A stretch of 64,000 bases of DNA from Bretschneidera sinensis (lineage: Eukaryota > Streptophyta > Magnoliopsida > Brassicales > Akaniaceae): the NCBI GenBank assembly GCA_023935145.1, contig CM043704.1, forward strand, positions 95,009,873 through 95,073,872. Direction: 5' to 3'. The notes under the pieces are model-generated. The model saw only the letters and a list, made by a program, of their open reading frames with translations. It was not told the DNA's origin and made no database searches. The translations under genes and the position numbers were made by a program. Positions 58,907 to 64,000 of this stretch are shown here, piece by piece (position 1 is the first letter of the stretch; each line of letters begins with the position of its first letter).

Positions 58907-59199
58907 TTGACAAACATTAGGTATTCATAACATGAGTAAAACATTGACATACTGTTTTGTTGTGGTAGCATGATTAGTGGTGGATATCAAGTCCCTACAC
59001 CTTTATCTTTATTATTTCAAACTCAATATTTATTTATTTTATTTTTATTTTATTATTGCGAAACTAATTCTAAAATGAAATTCACCAATCCCTGTGGAAA
59101 TGATCTCGCACTTACACACTGTGCTACTATTGACCTTGTGCACTTGCAAGTAAAACGAGTACGATTATTTGCTTAATTATTTAGGTAGATAATCGCACA

Positions 59200-61646
59200 A
59201 TATGGTATGTCAGACTGCTGCCCACTGCTCTGTCCAACGAGTTCCTCTAGCTGAGGACTTGTTACAATTGGCTCTGTCATAGGACAATCTGGGACATCAT
59301 CTGCATCTGCAAATGTTGGCCCACTCTGTTCTGAGTCATTGGTGTCGGTTTTATGCCTGTCCTTGTACATCACTCTTTCATTGAAAATCACATCTTTGGT
59401 GCAGATCACCTTTTTGTTTTTGCCATCCTAAATGCAGTAGCTAAACTCATCCTCGCCATAGCCGATAAATGTGCATTTCTTAGATTTGGGATCAAGCTTA
59501 TTCCTGCCTTGATCACTAATATGCACATATGCTACACAACCGAAAACTTTTAGATGTATAGTTTTACCTCTTTTCTGCTCCATACCTTCTCTGGTATTCT
59601 ATGCTTTAATGGAACCGATGGGCCTCGGTTGATCAAGTAAGCTGTTGTGTTGACTGCTTCTACCTAGAACTGCTTTGGTAAACCTGACTGTATACTAATG
59701 CTTCTGGCTCTTTCTGTTAACGTTCGGTTTATACTCTCAGCTACACCATTGTGTTGAGGCGTACCCAACACGGTTCTCTCCATTCTGATCCCGTGCTCAT
59801 AGTAGAACTTCTTCAATTTGGTGTCTTCATATTCACCACCATTGTCAGTTTTGAGCTTTTTTAATCTTCAGACCTGTCTTATTTTCAACCATAGCTTTCC
59901 ATCTCCTGAAAGCCTCAAACACTTCAGACTTATGCTTTAGAAAGTAAACCCATACCTTCCGAGAGTGATCATCAATGAAAGTCACGAAGTAGTGTTTCCC
60001 ACTAATGGATGAAATGGTCGTTGGTCCCCAAATATCAGAGTGAATGAGCTCTAGTCTTTTTTTCTTTGGGGTTCTGCCACTTGTTTGAAAGCTGACCCTC
60101 TTCTGCTTTCCAAGTATGCAATCTTCGTACATGTCTTTTTCAACTTACTGTAGACCTGGAAGTTTCCCTTTCGAGTGCATAATTTTCATCCCTTTCTCAC
60201 TCATGTGGCCAAGTCTCTCGTGCCACATATTGGGATTTTCGTTTCCTACGGCAACTGCAATTGAACAGCATGCCCCTGTTGTCATGTAAAGAGTACCACT
60301 CTTTTTGCCCCGAGCAACCGTCATTGCACCCTTTTAAATCTTCCAGTAATCACCATGAAAGATCGTAGTATAGCTTTTGCTGGCCAACTGTCCTACTGAG
60401 ATTAAGTTCTTTCTCAAGTCGGGAATATGTCTGACATCCTTCAGCTCCCAAACAGACCCGTTCAACTTAATCTTCACTACACCTTTACCAATAATAGCAC
60501 AAGGTTGATCATCACCAAGGTATACATTTCCAAGGTTTCCGGGGACATACCTCTCGAAGAATTCTTTATGCGAAGTAGCGTGGAATGATGCTCCAGAGTC
60601 TAACACCCAAGACTCCTCACTGCTCTCCAAAGAGCATATCAACGCATCATCTCCTCTTGAGGTGGAAGTAACATTTTCTTCTTCCTTCGCCTCCTGGTCC
60701 TTCGGTGCACTTTTGCACTAATTTTTATAGTGCCCGGTCTTCCTGCAGTTCCAACACTCGACGGTCTTCGAGCTATGGGAATTATTGGGATTCTTGGATT
60801 TGGACCTCCTATCCTTTGATCTACCTCGGTAGTTTGATCTGTCGCGTCCATTCCCTCTGGTTGAATATCTTCCTCTTGACTCTGTATGTAAAACTGAAGA
60901 GGTTGACGATTCACTCGACTCTCTCCGTCGAATCTCTTCACTGAGAACCAGATCACGAACATCATCAAATTTCAACTTATTGCTTCTCGACGAGCTACTC
61001 ACAGCCGTGACAGTAGCATTCTAACTTTTTGGTAGAGAAGACAAAAGTATTAATGCTCATACTTCTTCATCAAATTCAATTTCAACTGAACTCAATTGGG
61101 TTGTGACTGTATTGAGTTCATTGAGATGTTGAGCTACCGATGCGCATTTTGTCATCCGCAAATTGAATAACTGCCTCATCAAGTGAACTTTGTTAGAGGC
61201 TGATGGCTTCTCATACATACTGGAGAGAGCCGCCATAAGACCCGCAGTGGTCTTTTCCTTTGCTATGTTGAAAGCAATATTGCGGGATAATGTCAATCGG
61301 ATAACTCCGACGGCTTGTCTATCGAAAAGAGCCCAGTCTTCATCCTTCATAGTTTCATGCTTCTTTCTTGAGAGAGGTTGATACAAATTTCTTTGATACA
61401 AATAATCCTCTATCTGCATTTTCCAGAACCCAAAATCTGTACAATCGAACTTCTCGAGTTTCATTTTCCCTTCTTCTGTGGCCATCACTTCCACTCGAAT
61501 TTGACTTTCTCTGGATCGTTTCTGACTATTCCTGTGAACCTCCGTGTATTAGAACACTATTGCCGATGAATTGGTATCGCCGGCAAAATTTCACTATTCA
61601 TGTGAATAGTAACCTCGCAGAAAATTGACAGAATTCACCACCAAAC
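59200..61646 (-). pseudogene. Copia gag-PR-IN, copy B
   Basis: Same organisation as 172-2632. Gag starts at 61494 but carries an extra TGA (near 61057) where copy A has a CGA Arg codon, a C-to-T change. The protease motif Asp-Ser-Gly-Ala is intact here (60592-60603). The zinc knuckle has the shared TAG. The integrase block 60132-59845 (LELIHSDIWGP, FIDDHSRKVWVYFLK) is open where copy A has a stop near 1021-1023. The two copies are thus broken by partly different lesions. Confidence 0.9.
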
Positions 61647-61660
61647 GCTCTGATACCAGT
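61647..61660 (-). other. Primer binding site of copia copy B
   Basis: Minus strand ACTGGTATCAGAGC next to the 5' LTR, as at 2619-2632. Confidence 0.9.
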
Positions 61661-62084
61661 TGTTGGGAAATTACGCAGATTTTCCTATAAAACCAGATTG
61701 GTGAGAATGCGAAATAACAGCGGAAATAACACACACAAATTTGATAACGAAGTTCGGCCAATTGTGCCTACGTCTCCGGACCTGCTGCAGATCGTTTTTA
61801 TTAAAGAGAGAAAAATATAAAGTGTTTACAACACTTACAACTCACAACCCACACCCAATTATATTTTTCTCTTGGACTTTTCTCTCAAGCTCTCTCTAAA
61901 TACTCTGATCTTGGTGTGTGTATTTTTGATTACAAATGAGAGCCAATTTATAGGCTTCAAGAAACCATTGTTCATTCACATGAGTTGTTGTTCATTCACA
62001 TGAGTTGTATTGTTCATTCACATGAGTTGTTGTTCATTCACATGGCCACCTTTGTATTTTGCCAATGTGGTCTTCACTTCAACA
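61661..62084 (-). repeat. 5' LTR of copia copy B
   Basis: Identical in register to 2633-3056, followed by the ATCTT target duplication. Confidence 0.93.
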
Positions 62085-62380
62085 ATCTTCATATTGGGAT
62101 TACTTCATATTGTTGTGTTTTCTATGGGTATAGATTCTCGTGTAGATTAAAGGTGAGAAGGAAAGCTATCAATAGAATTATCACATTTGTAGATGAATCA
62201 ACTCGGTAGTGCCAACAAAAAGTTAGCTATTCTGTTTAATAAGGTTTTTACGATTATTTTTGGCTTTCCTTTAATCCCTTGGTAGTATAAGTACTAAATC
62301 AAGTGCTTTTCAATTTTCATTTGGAAATTGGAAGATGTATATATCATACTAAATCAAAACTAATGGAAGATATATACATC

Positions 62381-62977
62381 TGTTAGAATTTTGGCTCAAT
62401 TCCCTACTAAGAAGACTTCTGATTGGTTTGGAAAAACTGATTTCTTATTTTATAATTTTTTATTCTAATAGGAGTGATAGTAATTTTCTATTGAATATTG
62501 CTTATACTAGTAGTAGTATAAGTTGTTTTCTTTGTTGTTGTTCTTTTCTTATTAGTATTAAAAAAATATTCTCTATAGAAATGAGGTCCCATAGAAGATT
62601 TGAACACACTCATAATTTCCATATACATTATAAACTAAAGGGGTTTACTACTAGAGCTAAGATGAGAGTTTTGGGTGTATTGGGGTTTTGGGTTGTCAAG
62701 TAGAGATGATACTTACAACTAGAGCTTACAGTTAGGTTAATAGCTTTTTGTTGTATTGAGACTTTGGGGTGAAAGTTTGATAACTTTGCTCTTCCTAAAG
62801 TTGTAATTGAAGATTAATAAAACAGCTGGTTTGTTGGTGGATGTTGGCAAAGAGGTTGCCGAACCATATTAAATCTTGGTGTTATTGCTCTTTATTTTAT
62901 TTGCTTATTTATTTTTTCTAGTTGTGTTTTTGCCTAAAATTTGAGTATCTGTATTTTAGAGAGGTAAAATCCCAACA
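62381..62977 (+). mobile_element. Solo LTR, copy B
   Basis: Second copy of 3353-3949 with the ACATC duplication on both sides. Two substitutions relative to copy A fall in it (AACAGCTGG and GGTGGATG). Confidence 0.9.
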
Positions 62978-63036
62978 ACATCATACCATATCAATAGATA
63001 AATGATCCAGTCAAAGACTATGGCTTTCCTTTGCAG

Positions 63037-63218
63037 GTGCTTGTAGGGAATATGGGCATTGGAAAAGCAGTTTTGTATTAAGATTTGTATGATATCTCAA
63101 GCATGGTAACTGTTCCATTATTTCATGTTTCCTTTTGTTCATTCTTCTCTTTTAAGTAATAACCTTTAATAATAATTATCTGGCTTTAGGACACATTCAA
63201 TCGAGCCAAAAAAATTGA
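63037..63218 (+). pseudogene. Rab5-like GTPase relic, copy B
   Basis: Same P-loop exon with one missing base and DTFNRAKK block as 4009-4190, with no further change seen. Confidence 0.6.
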
Positions 63219-63232
63219 TTCTTATTCCCCAC

Positions 63233-63730
63233 CTGTTTGCTATTTCCGAAAATTTCAGATTGTGTGGTTTCACAGCGCCAGAGTCCAATACGGTGTGCTG
63301 TCTGGTGGAATCAAATTCTGGCAGTTGCCTTCAAAATGCAGCACCAAGAGCAGAGATCGAACTTAGGGTGGAAGTCCTCTAAGGCAGCAAACCAATCTAT
63401 CTTTTGCCAACAGGTAATTGTCTTGTAGCAGAGAGCCAGCGACAGTGATTAAAGATAACATCTACCTTTCCTCTATTTTCTGGTTTATTTGACTTTCTTT
63501 TTTCAAATAGAGGGTCTTTACCTCAGTTTTAACTGCCGGTATAGCCTTCTGCCGGTATTTCCTGCACCTTACCGGCAGTTCACCTAAATCGCCGGGTAGG
63601 TTTTGCCGGCTAGCCAGATGCTGGTAACTTTTCCGGCAGAAACCAAACTGCCAGCACCCATCTTTGCAGGCGGTTTAAGAGGCTTTACTGGTGGTTAAAA
63701 CTGCAGGTAAAGTCCATTTTTCTTGTAATG
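63233..63730. mobile_element. CACTA terminus, copy B
   Basis: Copy of 4205-4702, ending TTTTTCTTGTAATG at 63717-63730. Confidence 0.75.
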
Positions 63731-64000
63731 CGACAGAAATTCCAATCAAACACTTAACAGAGAACCAAAAAGAAACAAGTTCTTCACCCTATTCACTATG
63801 GGATGGAATTATTCTCAATGGTTTGATTGGAATTTTTATTAAGTGATTTGGTTGATTTTGAAATTAATTCATTAAATTGAAACAATTAAATGTAAATAAA
63901 GTAAAATAATCCCACCTAAAATAAAAGGTGTAAATTTATAATTTAGCCTCATTAAATCAAAATGATATTTTATTGTCATTTTATGGTAATGGTAATGAGT
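63731..64000. repeat. IPT 3'-flank repeat, copy B (cut by window end)
   Basis: Corresponds to 4703-4972. If the duplication continues, another IPT-A copy should follow about 1.1 kb beyond the window. Confidence 0.75.

Larger units (their letters stand above)
57891..59199 (+). mobile_element. LTR-like insertion (solo LTR) inside copia
   Basis: It splits the copia linker: the copia frame stops at GACATACC on one side and resumes CCGCAGCCTCC on the other. The insert starts TGATAAGTGC and ends near CGCACA. A clean target duplication is not visible (only GGT is shared plus a few ambiguous bases), so the ends may be off by several bases. A TATA-like CTATAAATA at 58310-58318 suggests a plus-strand LTR with U3 before and U5 after it. 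It contains no protein gene. Size and terminal style fit a Ty3/gypsy LTR. The right end appears again at 1-171. Confidence 0.65.
55748..62084 (-). mobile_element. Copia element, ATCTT TSD, split by a nested LTR
   Basis: ATCTT at 55743-55747 and 62085-62089 is a perfect target duplication, and the uninterrupted site is preserved at 40279-40288 in the paralogous block. LTRs are 55748-56167 (3') and 61661-62084 (5'). The primer site is at 61647-61660 and the polypurine tract (minus strand TCAAGTGGGAGAT) at 56168-56180. The interior is gag, PR, IN, linker, RT, RNase H, divided by a 1.3-kb LTR at 57891-59199. Its right part equals copy A at 1-3056. Confidence 0.95.
59029..64000. repeat. Large direct duplication, copy B
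   Basis: Second copy of 1-4972, continuing to the end of the window without loss of register. Differences are concentrated in the copia interior (about 21 of 25 between 59399 and 61627); only about four fall in the last 2.4 kb. Confidence 0.95.

Overview
This is AT-rich, repeat-dense nuclear DNA from a flowering plant, almost certainly a eudicot. The indicators are G-type lectin S-receptor-like kinase genes with SRK-like exon structure, adenylate isopentenyltransferase (IPT) genes, plant Rab GTPase relics, Ty1/copia elements with plant Met-tRNA primer sites, a CACTA terminus and a hAT (DUF659) transposase. I cannot name the species. I see no clearly intact protein-coding gene: every recognisable gene is broken, truncated or a transposon relic.

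Layout. (1) 1-3056: 5' part of a minus-strand copia element whose left edge runs into a nested LTR. (2) 3057-4702: Rab relic with a solo LTR, then a CACTA terminus. (3) 4703-15440: a cluster of broken, minus-strand cytokinin-synthase (IPT) copies in a tandemly duplicated non-coding context (6048-6868, 7965-8090, 8354-9411, 12087-12921), with flank only at 15060-15440. (4) 16992-21220: a 4.2-kb copia element lacking zinc knuckle and protease. (5) 21341-37500: S-receptor-like kinase cluster (head fragment, two near-full-length pseudogenes, one fragment), separated by a hAT relic and a copia 3' end. (6) 37501-39080: copia PR-IN fragment. (7) 39399-40797: Rab relic that keeps the empty sites of two insertions seen elsewhere in the window. 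(8) 40944-50555: inverted-repeat unit split by a 6.8-kb copia element with a perfect GATGC target duplication. (9) 50629-55087: second CACTA-IPT unit, with the IPT split by a small LTR retroelement. (10) 55078-64000: Rab relic split by a copia element (ATCTT target duplication), itself split by a GC-island-bearing LTR, followed by material that repeats the start of the window.

The main structural result is that 59029-64000 repeats 1-4972 at a constant offset of 59,028 bp, with about 25 substitutions and no indel that I found. The window therefore looks like one unit of a large tandem duplication plus the start of the next, or like two haplotypes joined in the assembly. Empty sites and target duplications give an order of events: the Rab-relic block duplicated first, then the solo LTR and copia inserted into one copy, then the LTR nested in the copia, and last the 59-kb duplication.

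I found no evidence for a new multi-gene system. The best unexplained signals are a four-unit repeat at 58716-58906, in which a conserved 14-nt motif sits between different self-complementary arms, a 320-bp perfectly identical tract between the two kinase pseudogenes, and an IPT copy with one homopolymer frameshift and an 11-residue C-terminal repeat.
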